A stretch of 64,000 bases of DNA, from contig CAWIJL010000009.1 in NCBI GenBank assembly GCA_963836405.1, forward strand, positions 1 through 64,000, in the 5' to 3' direction. The position numbers were made by a program, and so were the translations under genes. Origin of the DNA: CAWIJJ01 sp963836405. Lineage in GTDB: Bacteria; Acidobacteriota; Terriglobia; Bryobacterales; Bryobacteraceae. Below the pieces are notes generated by a model that was given only the letters and a program-made list of their open reading frames with translations, was not told where the DNA came from and ran no database searches. Numbering within the stretch: position 1 is the stretch's first letter; the number at the start of each line of letters is the position of its first letter. Shown in pieces: positions 62,306-64,000 of this stretch.

Positions 62306-64000
<1,695 letters not shown>

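Overview
The window is bacterial chromosome, GC-rich and gene-dense, and almost certainly from an Acidobacteriota of the Solibacter/Bryobacter type (class Terriglobia, order Bryobacterales). The evidence is the mix of families: an Oar-like TonB receptor with a carboxypeptidase-regulatory domain, two VWFA-related acidobacterial proteins, a DUF3738 (TIGR03435) soil-associated protein, a PadR + ADOP-type permease pair, a DUF6807 protein beside a Tat-exported Gfo/Idh/MocA oxidoreductase, and many Tat-exported or secreted catabolic enzymes. The assignment is by family content only, because no rRNA gene is present.

Layout. (1) 1-7.6 kb: the end of the spc operon and the whole alpha operon in canonical order (rplR-rpsE-rpmD-rplO-secY-adk-map-infA-rpmJ-rpsM-rpsK-rpsD-rpoA-rplQ). 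(2) 7.7-13.3 kb, minus strand: a metallophosphoesterase, an ALDH7-type dehydrogenase, a CHAD protein, and a four-gene ECF sigma operon whose genes overlap by 4 nt at every junction. (3) 13.3-18.8 kb: a SAM methyltransferase, a secreted S9 peptidase, a Tat-exported PLP aminotransferase and a VWFA protein. (4) 18.9-29.9 kb, minus strand: a likely operon for envelope biogenesis (VWFA, BamA/TamA-like Omp85, SurA-N-like protein, TamB, STAS protein, CoA-disulfide-reductase-like flavoprotein). (5) 30-32.5 kb: a KimA-type potassium transporter preceded by a clear c-di-AMP (ydaO-type) riboswitch. (6) 32.5-47 kb: secreted BNR-repeat protein, TonB receptor, Gfo/Idh/MocA oxidoreductase, DUF6807 protein, GltS, a BBE flavoenzyme and an M1-like peptidase. 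In the second half of this block the plus strand is C-rich whichever strand is coding, the reverse of the first 32 kb. (7) 47-59 kb: accessory genes (AI-2E transporter, SDR, GH43, VanZ, DUF3738, serine hydrolase, PadR/ADOP, sugar-isomerase-like). (8) 59-64 kb, minus strand: a second ECF sigma cassette ending in an exported ExbD-like protein, then gltD and the 3' part of gltB.

Together the genes describe a heterotrophic soil bacterium with an outer membrane built by Omp85/TamB machinery, TonB-dependent uptake and secreted hydrolases, K+ homeostasis wired to c-di-AMP, and several extracytoplasmic sigma circuits.

A caution for the reader: seven genes, including the essential rpsE and secY, are each interrupted by a single-base frameshift (six of the seven look like one extra base). 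The likeliest explanation is residual consensus error, so these genes are annotated here as single repaired loci. No tRNA, rRNA, CRISPR array, insertion sequence or phage gene was recognised.
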